From positions 372,001 through 436,000 of the forward strand of contig NZ_DF820426.1 of assembly GCF_000617845.2 (NCBI RefSeq): 64,000 bases of DNA, in the 5' to 3' direction. Position 1 is the stretch's first letter. Each line of letters begins with the position of its first letter. The notes under the pieces are model-generated. The model did not search any database. It was given only the letters and a program-made list of their open reading frames with translations, and had not been told where the DNA came from. Made by a program: the position numbers and the translations under genes. This DNA comes from Bradyrhizobium sp. DOA9 (GTDB lineage Bacteria > Pseudomonadota > Alphaproteobacteria > Rhizobiales > Xanthobacteraceae). Positions 48,406 to 56,781 of this stretch are shown piece by piece.

Positions 48406-48969
48406 TCAGGAGGTTTGTTTCGCAAAAGGATGATGATCCGATAGATTCGCAAAGGCCTCGCTGCTAAATCCTGCATGCTGAGTGGAATTAGGCAACGTGA
48501 CACTTCTACCAAGACTATCGGGGCGTTTAACGAGCTGATGGATCGCTAGGATCTCATTCAAACGATGTTCGATCGTGGTCGGGAATGGAACAACCTTGCG
48601 AGTCAATAGATCAACGTGCAGCGTCATGTTCTCGGAGGTGGCTGACAACCATCCATCTTCGGCATGGCGAATTTGACGCACTGTATGTATGCGCTTTTGA
48701 TCGAAAGCAAGGAAAAGGACCGTCGCGCGCACCATGTCATTCACATGAACTTCGCGAAGATACCGGATGTGAGCTTCAGCGGCGAAAAGTGAGCAGTTTG
48801 TCTTTTTGACATAGAGTGATCCGAGCCCGAGTTCGATGCCAAACTCCTCAAATGCTCGATCCAACAAAACGTGGTAGTATGCCATATGCAAATGGCCGTT
48901 ATGATCCATCCAGTCGGGCTCGACACGCATGGTGCTGGAGACAAAAGGTGCAGTCTGAATGTCGTGCAT
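48406..48969 (-). CDS. Hotdog-fold acyl-CoA thioesterase
   Basis: A 187-aa protein with EPDWMDHNGHLHMAYYHVLL then DRAFEEFG, the 4-hydroxybenzoyl-CoA-thioesterase-type active site (Asp-His-NGHLHxxYY), and VKKTNCSLFAAEAHIRYLRE. Such enzymes hydrolyse short or aromatic acyl-CoAs; relatives act in carnitine or betaine breakdown. ATG 48969 has GGAG eight bases upstream; the frame is open to an ATG at 49008. It lies 60 bp after the dehydrogenase at 49029 on the same strand and is probably co-transcribed. Its substrate cannot be told from the sequence, and its place in hydroxyproline metabolism is unclear. Confidence 0.8.
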   Translation of the reverse strand: MHDIQTAPFVSSTMRVEPDWMDHNGHLHMAYYHVLLDRAFEEFGIELGLGSLYVKKTNCSLFAAEAHIRYLREVHVNDMVRATVLFLAFDQKRIHTVRQIRHAEDGWLSATSENMTLHVDLLTRKVVPFPTTIEHRLNEILAIHQLVKRPDSLGRSVTLPNSTQHAGFSSEAFANLSDHHPFAKQTS

Positions 48970-49028
48970 AGTTCGCTCCGAGGAGTGAGGGGAAGCGAGT
49001 AGCGCCATCGTCTACAGGTACAGGGCAA

Positions 49029-50300
49029 TCAAGATCTGCGTTCAAGCGCAAACCAGCGCGGATCTACCGCCGGCTGTTCTCCCGCGATCATCTGCGCGGC
49101 TTGTCGTGCCGAGCCGCATGCCAAAGTCCAACCCAGCGCCCCATGCCCCGTATTGAGAAACAGATTTGAAATCGGCGACCATCCAATGATCGGCCTGCTG
49201 TCAGGTGTTGACGGCCGCAACCCGGCCCAGGGCCGAACGTCGCTTTCCAGATCGAGGCTTAAGAACTTTGCGGCTTGGCGCATCATCCCAGTTAATCGCC
49301 GATGATCGATGTCGCTGTCGAAGCCGACGAGGTCAGCAATCCCGGCTACACGGACCATGTCTTTGTACCCTTCTTTCAGCGGCGCGTAGACGATTTTCTG
49401 ATTGAGATCCGTCACAGAGTGTTGGAGTGCCTGGGCTCCGCTCGCAAAGCGGGCCGTGATTGAATAGCCCTTCATTGGATACACCGGCAGGCCAAAGCCT
49501 GCGAATTTCGCAAAACGCGCCGCCGCAGAACCAAGCGTCAGAACAACGAGGTTTGTCTCAATAACCCCTTGGCTGGTCTCAATGCCAGACACGCGATTGG
49601 CGCGCATGACGAGTTTGCGTACATGTGTACCGAGTTGCCATGTTACGTTGGGTTGCTGCTGTAACCGGACAGCGAGTTCCTGGCAAAAGAGCCGGCAATC
49701 GCCGATTTGTTCGGTTGGAGTATAAATTGCGCCCGCAAACTCGTTAGGATGGATCTCTAGAGCCGGCTCCAGTTCAAGGCATTCGGAGGCCGTCAGTACC
49801 TGTTGTCCTTCCGCATTCTGAAGTGTTGCCTGACGCGCTACTTGTTGCCGGGCAGCGTCAAAACTGCTCCTCGTTCGGTGTAGGACAATCTTCCCGGCCG
49901 TGCGAAGCCCAAATGATAGGGCCTCGCGTTGGGCGAGCTCGGCTAGAGCTCCGCGACTGAGCGCACTAAGGGCGAGCTGCGCGCGTGTCGTTTCCGCTAC
50001 CATTCTGTTATTGCAAGCCGCGAGAAATCTGAGGCCCCATCGAATAAAATCTGGGTCAAGGGTCGGCCTTATGCGGACAGGCGCCGCGGAGGACAGGAGT
50101 AGTCCTGGAATTTTTCGAAGCGTTTCTGGTGAGGCAAGTGGCGCCACAAAAGCGTATGATAGCTGCGCTCCGTTAGCGAAGCTTGTCTCGGCGGCCGGCT
50201 CGCGTCGCCGGTCAACGACCGCGACTTCATAACCGCGTTGGGCCAGTTCCCAGGCCGTTGTGAGACCGATGACACCGGCACCTAGAACACAGACTCGCAT
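49029..50300 (-). CDS. DadA-type FAD-dependent D-amino-acid dehydrogenase
   Basis: 423 aa from ATG 50300 (ATG 50309 possible). The N-terminus MRVCVLGAGVIGLTTAWELA is the FAD-binding Rossmann motif; PMKGYSITARF, RVAGIADLVG and WAGLRPSTPDSRPIIGWSPI then LFLNTGHGALGWTLACG complete the DadA pattern. It oxidises D-amino acids at the membrane and passes electrons to quinone. Beside an epimerase and DapA-family deaminase the likely substrate is cis-4-hydroxy-D-proline, but D-Ala/D-Pro type substrates are possible. A terminator separates it from the upstream dapA-like gene. Confidence 0.88.
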   Translation of the reverse strand: MRVCVLGAGVIGLTTAWELAQRGYEVAVVDRRREPAAETSFANGAQLSYAFVAPLASPETLRKIPGLLLSSAAPVRIRPTLDPDFIRWGLRFLAACNNRMVAETTRAQLALSALSRGALAELAQREALSFGLRTAGKIVLHRTRSSFDAARQQVARQATLQNAEGQQVLTASECLELEPALEIHPNEFAGAIYTPTEQIGDCRLFCQELAVRLQQQPNVTWQLGTHVRKLVMRANRVSGIETSQGVIETNLVVLTLGSAAARFAKFAGFGLPVYPMKGYSITARFASGAQALQHSVTDLNQKIVYAPLKEGYKDMVRVAGIADLVGFDSDIDHRRLTGMMRQAAKFLSLDLESDVRPWAGLRPSTPDSRPIIGWSPISNLFLNTGHGALGWTLACGSARQAAQMIAGEQPAVDPRWFALERRS

Positions 50301-50401
50301 GAAGGTCATTCCGACGCATTGTTCGGGCTGGAATTAACCCGGCTCTTCTCGAGCGCGAACAAAAGAAATCTGGGTAAGGGCTAAATCTAGATACAGGACA
50401 G

Positions 50402-50431
50402 AAAAATGCCCCCGACAGGAATGCCGGGGGC
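50402..50431 (-). terminator. Rho-independent terminator after the DapA-like gene
   Basis: On the minus strand GCCCCCG... reads as stem 50425-50431 with 50408-50414 (GCCCCCG/CGGGGGC), ten-base loop, followed by ATTTTTC. It lies 13 bp past the stop at 50444, so it ends that transcript before the dehydrogenase gene. Confidence 0.85.
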
Positions 50432-50443
50432 TCAGTCGACAGA

Positions 50444-51352
50444 CTAATCTAGGGAGGAGATAGTCTGAGCCACTTTCGCGGAAGTTAGAATCGAGCGCAC
50501 GGACTCGAGTTGTTCGTTCGTGTAGGGAAGCAGCGGTTCGCGCGGAGCGCCAACCGGCTGTCCGAGGATCGTCATCACCGATTTTATGCCGGCGTAATAG
50601 CTGCCCACCTTGAAGCAACGATAGATGGCAAATAGTGCGGGCTCGAGGCGATCCATGGTCTGCGCATCGCCGGCCGCCGCCGCATCGTAGTAGCGACGCA
50701 CGAGGCGCCCAGCGAGCTGGTGGGCCATCGCCACCACACCAGTACAACCGACAGGGAGTGCGGCCCGAACCATCGTCTCGTATCCGACGAAGACCGCGAG
50801 GCGATCTTTGACCGTCGCACAGAGTTCGGTAAGATGAACAATATCTGCCGACGAGTCTTTGATAGCGACGACGTTGTCAATCTTTGCGAGGGTATCGATC
50901 AGGCTAATGGGAAGGCTAATCCCGATCCTGACAGGGCTATTGTAAAGCATGACGGGCAGCTTTGTCGCGCCCGCAACACGGCGGAAAAACGTTTCGGTCT
51001 CCCGCGTGTCCGGCTTCGCATAGATGGGCGGAAGGGCGAGGATACCATCGCAGCCGGTCTCTTCGGCGTGTTTGCAAAGTTTAACGATCGTTGCATTCTG
51101 TAGGTCTGCGACGCCGGCAAGCACGGGCACCTTTTTCCCAGCGGCGACTACCGTAGCCTTGAAAAGCTCGGCTCGCTCTTCAACCGAGAGAGCGTAAAAC
51201 TCGCCGGTACTACCAGCGACAATGATGCCGTCCGCGCCGTTCTTGATGTTGGACTGAATCAGCCCAGCGTGTTTCTGGAAATCGATTGAGCCGTCCTCTT
51301 TGAACGGGGTCACGACGACACTGTGAATTCCCTGCCAATCGGTCTTTTTCAT
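50444..51352 (-). CDS. DapA-family lyase, probably pyrroline-4-hydroxy-2-carboxylate deaminase
   Basis: A 302-aa class I aldolase-fold enzyme. The Schiff-base Lys165 is in VVAIKDSSAD, the partner Tyr137 in MLYNSPVRIG and the GSTGEFYALSVEER signature at 47-60 is standard. The family includes dihydrodipicolinate synthase, N-acetylneuraminate lyase and the deaminase that turns pyrroline-4-hydroxy-2-carboxylate into 2-oxoglutarate semialdehyde. The flanking epimerase, D-amino-acid dehydrogenases and aldehyde dehydrogenase favour the last role. ATG 51352 has GAGGG seven bases upstream. A terminator follows and a palindrome lies 119 bp upstream. Confidence 0.85.
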   Translation of the reverse strand: MKKTDWQGIHSVVVTPFKEDGSIDFQKHAGLIQSNIKNGADGIIVAGSTGEFYALSVEERAELFKATVVAAGKKVPVLAGVADLQNATIVKLCKHAEETGCDGILALPPIYAKPDTRETETFFRRVAGATKLPVMLYNSPVRIGISLPISLIDTLAKIDNVVAIKDSSADIVHLTELCATVKDRLAVFVGYETMVRAALPVGCTGVVAMAHQLAGRLVRRYYDAAAAGDAQTMDRLEPALFAIYRCFKVGSYYAGIKSVMTILGQPVGAPREPLLPYTNEQLESVRSILTSAKVAQTISSLD

Positions 51353-51470
51353 CTTTCACCCTCTGGATCCGAACAATTCGCCGACAGGAGATTGTCGCTG
51401 GACGCGCAACATTGCACTGCCGACTTATTCAATACCTAAGACGGATGTCTAGCGCAACAGTTTTGTCATG

Positions 51471-51489
51471 CGACATTTGTAAAATGTCG
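51471..51489. promoter_or_regulatory. Palindrome in the leader of the DapA-like gene, possible operator
   Basis: CGACATTT, GTA, AAATGTCG: perfect 8-bp arms. The right half with flank, AAATGTCGTG, recurs at 54118-54127 between the divergent binding-protein and epimerase genes. A role as binding site of the MocR regulator encoded next door is inferred. Confidence 0.5.
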
Positions 51490-51563
51490 TGGTGCGATTT
51501 ATGTCTCTGTATTCGAACTCGTGAGAATTGTTTGCCGGTGAGAAGGCGATTGAGCGTCGTCGA

Positions 51564-53033
51564 TCAAACTACCGAGAGCAAAAGTTGCGAGGGCCGCTCA
51601 ACGACTTGCTTGAGTGCGAGCAACGTGCGCCGCAGATCCTCGCCTCTACAGGCACCCAAGCACAGACGAATGCCGTTCTCAGGCGTGCCTAGAAGGGTGG
51701 CAGAGCCAGGCGGCGTGACCAAAATCCCATGCTTCCGTGCGTTGTAGAACACGTCTTCAGCGCTCTGCCGGCCGTCGAGAGCGAGCCAGACATGATAGCC
51801 GCTCACCTCGCGCTGCGTCGGCGCTGGATTGTTAGGAAACACCTCTCGGAAAATCTCGAAACGACGATGCGCTTCGCGTCGTAGGTCATCGATGGTGCTC
51901 TGAAGCGCGCCGGATTCGATGAGATGGCTCGCGACTTCGAAAAGGAGAGGCGTCGCGCTCCAGGCACCGCCGCGCATAGCGAGCTGGGCGGTTTTGAGCA
52001 GCGCTGGCGGCACGGTGACAATTCCGGCTCGATAACCGAGCTCAAAGATTTTCGACAAGCTCGCCAGATAAACTGTACGGTCCGGAAGGAGGCCAGCGAT
52101 TGGCTCCTGCTTATTTTGAGGAAGGAAGCCGTACACATCATCTTCGATGAGCAAAGCGTCACGCCGAGCGATGACCGCGGCGATGGCTCTGCGCCGATCG
52201 GTGGACATTGTCCGAGCGGTCGGGCTATGTAAGGTGGGCATCGCATAAACCACCTTGGCGCCAGTAGCTTCGAGCTTCTGGTCTAAGTCTTCGGGAACAA
52301 GCCCCTCTTCGTCCATCGCGGCGGTTACGAGGCTGAGTTCTCGAAGGCTGGCGGCGGGCTTGAAGCCAACGTAAGTGAGCTCCTCTACGATAACTGTGGA
52401 GCCTGGCTTGCAGACGATGCTCAGTGCCAAGTCGAGACCGTGCTGAGCTCCGTTGACCAAAAGCAGGTTGTCCGGCGAAGGCCGGAAATGTGGTGTTGAG
52501 ATCCACTGAGCCAAGACATCGCGGTGCCTGGCTAGCCCGTGCGAGGCATCGTAAGCGAAGAAATCGCGCTTATCAGCGTTACTCGTCGTTTGGCTCAAAC
52601 CATTGAGCAAGACATCGCGCTGACCGACGTCAGGTGCCAAATTGATGTCCAGTCGGACAGGCAAGTTAGGATGAACCGGTTCCTCGTTACGAGGTCGGGC
52701 AACGAACGTTCCCTGCCCAACGCGACCGGAGACAATGCCGCGGATGCTTGCCTCCCGGTAAGCCTTCGAGACAGTAGATAAGCTCCACCCGAGATGGTTT
52801 GCCAATGTACGATGGGGCGGCAGAGGGGTGCCGACCGCGAGCGATCCGTTCTGGATACTTTCCTCCAACGACTTCACCAGCGCAAGAGAGAGCGGCAAGT
52901 CGGGATCTAATTTTCCAGGAACCCACTCCAAAGCAACCGTGCTACGGCGGCCTCTCTTACTCTTTTGGGTGCGCGCGCCGATCAGGTGATTTTTGCCGCC
53001 AACTCGGCGAAGACGGCCGCTCTTCTCCTCCAT
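51564..53033 (-). CDS. MocR-type regulator (GntR HTH fused to aminotransferase)
   Basis: The N-terminal winged helix (LALVKSLEESIQNGSLAVGT, LPPHRTLANHLGWSLSTVSK, GRVGQGTFVARP) is joined to a fold-type I aminotransferase domain with the PLP Lys in ASLSKIFELGYRAG and FLPQNKQ-type loop. MocR proteins sense PLP-bound amino compounds and control nearby catabolic genes. The frame is open to ATG 53135; I prefer ATG 53033, with a TTG at 53039 that is better spaced from AAGGAGA as an alternative. It lies between the lyase gene and the binding-protein gene and is the obvious regulator of the cluster. Confidence 0.88.
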   Translation of the reverse strand: MEEKSGRLRRVGGKNHLIGARTQKSKRGRRSTVALEWVPGKLDPDLPLSLALVKSLEESIQNGSLAVGTPLPPHRTLANHLGWSLSTVSKAYREASIRGIVSGRVGQGTFVARPRNEEPVHPNLPVRLDINLAPDVGQRDVLLNGLSQTTSNADKRDFFAYDASHGLARHRDVLAQWISTPHFRPSPDNLLLVNGAQHGLDLALSIVCKPGSTVIVEELTYVGFKPAASLRELSLVTAAMDEEGLVPEDLDQKLEATGAKVVYAMPTLHSPTARTMSTDRRRAIAAVIARRDALLIEDDVYGFLPQNKQEPIAGLLPDRTVYLASLSKIFELGYRAGIVTVPPALLKTAQLAMRGGAWSATPLLFEVASHLIESGALQSTIDDLRREAHRRFEIFREVFPNNPAPTQREVSGYHVWLALDGRQSAEDVFYNARKHGILVTPPGSATLLGTPENGIRLCLGACRGEDLRRTLLALKQVVERPSQLLLSVV

Positions 53034-53170
53034 AGTCAAGGGCCACCGTCTCCTTCGAGATCGTCCGGATTTTCGCGCAGGGTGTGATAATGCAATCTCA
53101 GAGCATGTCTTAGTACAAAGAAAAATGGATGACAAGCAAGGCCTTAGCTCGGCCCTGCTTGTCTATCCAC

Positions 53171-54004
53171 TCAACAGTATTTCCCCGACTGCGGCACGAG
53201 CGAGAGGTCGATACCACGCTCCGAAAGGTATTTGGTGAAGCGAGCGCAGGACAGGCCAAGGGTGCGCTGCTGCATGGACCAGTTGGCGAGGAAGTTAATG
53301 AACCCCGCGTTGCCGTCTTTCCGCGGCAACGCCGCCATGACAGGATTGCGCAAGACTGGCGTCGGCACAATCGCCTTGCCAATACCTACCTTAGTCAACT
53401 GAGCCGCGTTTTGGTCTGCCAGGATGATGGCGTCAACTCGCTTCGACTGCATTTCAAGGACCGCTTGATCGCGAGTCTTGACGAAGACAAGCTTTGCCTG
53501 CGGCGTGAGGGTTTCCGCGATCGTCTGCATGGCACTACCGCTCTGGGCGGCAATGCGAACGTCCGGCTTGTTGAGATCGCGCCAAGTCTTGGGCTCAAAC
53601 CCATCACGCGCCAGGATCGTCCAGATGCCCTCTACGACGGGCTCGAAAACATAGTCAACTACTACGCCGCGCTTGGGGTTTGGATTGACACCGAAGGCCA
53701 CATCGAGCCGCCCCGCTTGGAAATCGGCGGCCAAGTTGCCCCATGTGGTTTCAACCCAATTGACCTTCACACCCAGCAGCTCAGCAATATCTTTGCCCAT
53801 ATCTGCGTAGGTGCCTGACCAATCGCCTGTCGTCGGGTTTTTGATGAAGTCGGGCTCCTCGCCAGACATCGCGGGGTAGTTGAGCACACCACGCTTCTGA
53901 ATCTCTTTAATCACAGCGCCGGGATCTTCGGCTGAAGCCGGCACTGCAAGGTTACCAAAAGCTACGAGAAGAGCAGCAATGAACGCTGAAAGTCTGAACC
54001 TCAT
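53171..54004 (-). CDS. Amino-acid ABC transporter, periplasmic binding protein
   Basis: 277 aa with a signal peptide (MRFRLSAFIAALLVAFGNLA, cleavage near ASA). The body is SBP_bac_3: GTYADMGKDIAELLGVKVNW, NLAADFQAGRLDVAFGVNPN and KTRDQAVLEMQSKRVDAIIL. It should bind the substrate for the permease and ATPase encoded divergently at 55287-56767. ATG 54004 is preceded by GGGG eight bases upstream. It is transcribed away from the epimerase gene, with which it shares a 246-bp promoter region. Confidence 0.9.
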   Translation of the reverse strand: MRFRLSAFIAALLVAFGNLAVPASAEDPGAVIKEIQKRGVLNYPAMSGEEPDFIKNPTTGDWSGTYADMGKDIAELLGVKVNWVETTWGNLAADFQAGRLDVAFGVNPNPKRGVVVDYVFEPVVEGIWTILARDGFEPKTWRDLNKPDVRIAAQSGSAMQTIAETLTPQAKLVFVKTRDQAVLEMQSKRVDAIILADQNAAQLTKVGIGKAIVPTPVLRNPVMAALPRKDGNAGFINFLANWSMQQRTLGLSCARFTKYLSERGIDLSLVPQSGKYC

Positions 54005-54117
54005 ATCCGTTCCCCTATGCCAAGGTGCATGGTCGACTTACGACCCCGAGCCGCTTTGCACACCCGTTGGCGTTGACACGCTAATTGACTCGGTGCATTG
54101 TCATATAACGGAAATCC

Positions 54118-54127
54118 AAATGTCGTG
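54118..54127. promoter_or_regulatory. AAATGTCGTG motif in the divergent promoter region
   Basis: Within the 246-bp space between the binding-protein gene (minus) and the epimerase gene (plus). Same ten bases as at 51482-51491. Candidate MocR half-site; only one half is present here. Confidence 0.35.
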
Positions 54128-54250
54128 CTACAAGCTTCTTGGCTTCGAGGACAAAATGCTCTGGGACAAGGCGGCACCTGGCAGTACCTCCCTTCGGAGG
54201 CGGCAAACTCCGTTTCTTGGGACCCAGCTTGTGAGCGGAGAGAACTGACT

Positions 54251-55228
54251 GTGATCGGATTGAGTTCATCTTTTTCGGTTATCGATACGCACACCGTCGG
54301 GCATCCAACCCGCGTTATTTTAAGCGGGATCCCGCCGCTGAACGGAAGGGACGTGCTTGAAAAGCGCGAAGATTTTAGTCGCCGGTTCGATCATTTGCGC
54401 GGGCTACTGTTGCACGAACCCCGCGGTCACGCCGCAATGTTTGGCCTGGTTCCGGTGCCTTCATCGAAGGCTGACTACGGCGCAATCTTTATTTCGTCCT
54501 ACTCATATCTCGATATGTGCGGGCACGGCACCATAGGGCTAGCAAAAACGCTTGTTTCAACAGGTGAGATCCCATCGGGCCGCGAGAGTTTCACACTCGA
54601 AACGCCGGCCGGCGTAATAACGGTCGGGCTCATTTGGGATTCGAGCGGGCGGCTCAAGCATGTTCGTTTGCGTAATGTTCCCAGTTATGTCGGCATCGAA
54701 GGTCTCGAAGTCGATAGCGCCCAATTTGGAAAGATCCGTGTAGATATTGCCTATGGAGGCGTGTGGTATGCGCTCGTCGAGGCGAACCATCTGGGACTTC
54801 GACTTCGTCCGGAAAATGTCACATCGCTTCTGCAGACCGGATACAAGCTCAAGCAGGAAATAGCAGAGGCCATCAAGAGGCACCCTGACAGCGTGGGAGC
54901 GACATCTCCCAGTGTCCTCTTTTACGAGGAACTTTCGGCATTGGAGGCCACGCATTTTCTGGTGCTGGAGCTCAACAAGTTTGATCGCTCACCATGCGGG
55001 ACCGGCACGTCAGCCCGTCTGGCGCAACTTGCTCATCGAGGGCGTATTACGGCCGACGGCGTGTACACCGCTCGTAATATCTTGGGAGTGCCATTCGAAG
55101 CGCGCATCGCAGAGCGTCAACCGGCTGCGATCGTCCCTGAAATTCAGGGTATTGCGCATCTCGTTGCGCAATCCACCATCCTCCTGGAAACCGACGATCC
55201 ACTGAGCGCCGGCTTTCTTTGTAAGTAG
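54251..55228 (+). CDS. 4-hydroxyproline 2-epimerase (proline racemase family)
   Basis: It would convert trans-4-hydroxy-L-proline to cis-4-hydroxy-D-proline. Both catalytic cysteines are present, Cys90 in DMCGHGTIGL and Cys249 in SPCGTGTSAR, so it is an epimerase/racemase and not the Thr-containing trans-3-hydroxyproline dehydratase. Length is 325 aa. GTG 54251 has GGAGAG eight bases upstream and is followed by the usual VIDTHTVGHPTRV; the open frame back to 54098 has no family sequence. The Hyp rather than Pro specificity is inferred from the gene neighbours. Confidence 0.88.
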   Translation: MIGLSSSFSVIDTHTVGHPTRVILSGIPPLNGRDVLEKREDFSRRFDHLRGLLLHEPRGHAAMFGLVPVPSSKADYGAIFISSYSYLDMCGHGTIGLAKTLVSTGEIPSGRESFTLETPAGVITVGLIWDSSGRLKHVRLRNVPSYVGIEGLEVDSAQFGKIRVDIAYGGVWYALVEANHLGLRLRPENVTSLLQTGYKLKQEIAEAIKRHPDSVGATSPSVLFYEELSALEATHFLVLELNKFDRSPCGTGTSARLAQLAHRGRITADGVYTARNILGVPFEARIAERQPAAIVPEIQGIAHLVAQSTILLETDDPLSAGFLCK

Positions 55229-55286
55229 GACGTCCAACGTTTCCTCGATCGGAAACCGCTGCTAGCCGAAAGAGTCGGAGCCCTCG

Positions 55287-55940
55287 ATGGATATGTCTGT
55301 CGTTTACAACAACGCCCCCCTGCTGTGGTACGGCGTGCTTTACACGCTGTACTATACGCTAATTACTGTTACGGGCGGATTAGTTCTGGGTCTCGTTGTC
55401 GGCCTCATACAGTTTTCGCGATACAAGGCCTTGGTCTTCCTTGGCTGGCTGTTTGTGGAGTTTTTTCGTAACATTCCTTTGCTCGTGATCTTGCTTTGGA
55501 CATACTACGCGCTGCCGATTTTCCTCAACATCAACATCGACAAGGGGATTGCGGGCTTCTTGGCTCTTACGTGCTACGGCGCTGCATTCTATGCGGAGAT
55601 TCTAAGAGCCGGCATCCAATCGATCGATGTGGGGCAATCTGACGCCGCCGTTGCGCTCGGCATGTCTTACGGTCAACGCATGCGGCGGATCATTCTGCCG
55701 CAAGCTTTCCGTCGCATGATCCCACCACTGGTCGGTCAATCGATCATGCAGATGAAGAACACAAGCCTGCTCTCGACCATCACGGTTCCGGATCTGCTGT
55801 ATCAAGCGGGGTACATATCGAGCTTCACTTACAAGCCGATGGAAGTCTACACCGCCGTTGGCATTCTCTTCTTGATCATGCTGGTACCGCTCACCGTTTT
55901 ATCCCGCATGCTTGAGCGCCGTCAGAGCGCCGTGAAGTGA
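55287..55940 (+). CDS. Amino-acid ABC transporter permease
   Basis: A 217-aa HisM/GlnP-type inner-membrane protein with about five hydrophobic segments, the segment FVEFFRNIPLLVILLWTYYA and the EAA loop QSDAAVALGMSYGQRMRRII then LPQAFRRMIPP. Only one permease gene is present, so it probably forms a homodimer. ATG 55287 has GGAG seven bases upstream. It lies 58 bp after the epimerase gene and directly before the ATPase gene. Confidence 0.9.
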   Translation: MDMSVVYNNAPLLWYGVLYTLYYTLITVTGGLVLGLVVGLIQFSRYKALVFLGWLFVEFFRNIPLLVILLWTYYALPIFLNINIDKGIAGFLALTCYGAAFYAEILRAGIQSIDVGQSDAAVALGMSYGQRMRRIILPQAFRRMIPPLVGQSIMQMKNTSLLSTITVPDLLYQAGYISSFTYKPMEVYTAVGILFLIMLVPLTVLSRMLERRQSAVK

Positions 55941-55948
55941 GGCCCGCT

Positions 55949-56767
55949 ATGAACGCAGACCAAGCCCGCACCATTCTAGAACTGGAGGGGATCCACCTCT
56001 CGTTCGGAAGAAAGGAAATTCTTCGTGGAGTCGATCTTAAGGTTCGAGAAGGAGAGGTTGTCGTTCTGATCGGAGCCTCAGGCTCAGGCAAAACCTCGCT
56101 TTTGAGGTGTATTAACTTACTCAATACGCCGCGCAGCGGGCGCATCGCCATTAATAGTGAGCCGATCTTTGAGGCTGGTCCGACGGATAACGGAATCTCG
56201 AAGGTAGCCCCGACAGAGGTGAATCGAATTCGCGCGAAGACGGGCATGGTCTTTCAGCAGTTCAACCTCTTTCCGCATATGACTATTCTTGAGAACATCA
56301 TGGAAGGCCCCGTGATCGTCAAGAGGGAGACGCCTTCGGAGGTTGAGACAAGGGCTCGCGCCTTGCTCGATCAGATGGGCTTGGCTGACCACGCATCCAA
56401 GAAGCCAGCGCAGCTCTCTGGTGGACAGCAGCAGCGCGTTGCCATCGCTCGAGCGCTTGCAATGCGCCCAACTCTCATGCTGTTCGATGAGCCGACATCA
56501 GCGCTCGACCCGGAACTGGTGGGCGAGGTCCTGAAGGCAATGGTTGAGCTCGCTCGCTCTGGCATGACGATGGTTGTCGTCACGCACGAGCTTGGCTTTG
56601 CGTTTGAGATCGCCAATAGGATCGTGTTCCTTGACGGCGGTGTTGTCGTCGCCGATGGCTCGCCACAACAACTTCTGCTTCATCCCGATCATCCTCGGTT
56701 GAAAGGTTTCGTGAATCGCTTCCACGAAACAGCTGACATGTTGCGCCCATTCCTTGAGGCAAAGTAG
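55949..56767 (+). CDS. Amino-acid ABC transporter ATP-binding protein
   Basis: 272 aa. Walker A GASGSGKTS, Q-loop VFQQFNLFPHMT, signature LSGGQQQRVAIARAL, Walker B LMLFDEPTSALDPELV and H-loop VVTHELGFA are all intact. It is a GlnQ/HisP-type polar amino acid importer subunit. ATG 55949 has GAGG six bases upstream; a GTG at 55937 that overlaps the permease stop is also possible. It completes the uptake system with 53171 and 55287. Confidence 0.92.
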   Translation: MNADQARTILELEGIHLSFGRKEILRGVDLKVREGEVVVLIGASGSGKTSLLRCINLLNTPRSGRIAINSEPIFEAGPTDNGISKVAPTEVNRIRAKTGMVFQQFNLFPHMTILENIMEGPVIVKRETPSEVETRARALLDQMGLADHASKKPAQLSGGQQQRVAIARALAMRPTLMLFDEPTSALDPELVGEVLKAMVELARSGMTMVVVTHELGFAFEIANRIVFLDGGVVVADGSPQQLLLHPDHPRLKGFVNRFHETADMLRPFLEAK

Positions 56768-56781
56768 CAGAGCTTGCAGGT

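Noticed and set aside
53129..53818. 229-codon plus-strand frame
   Set aside because: Antisense shadow of the periplasmic binding-protein gene.
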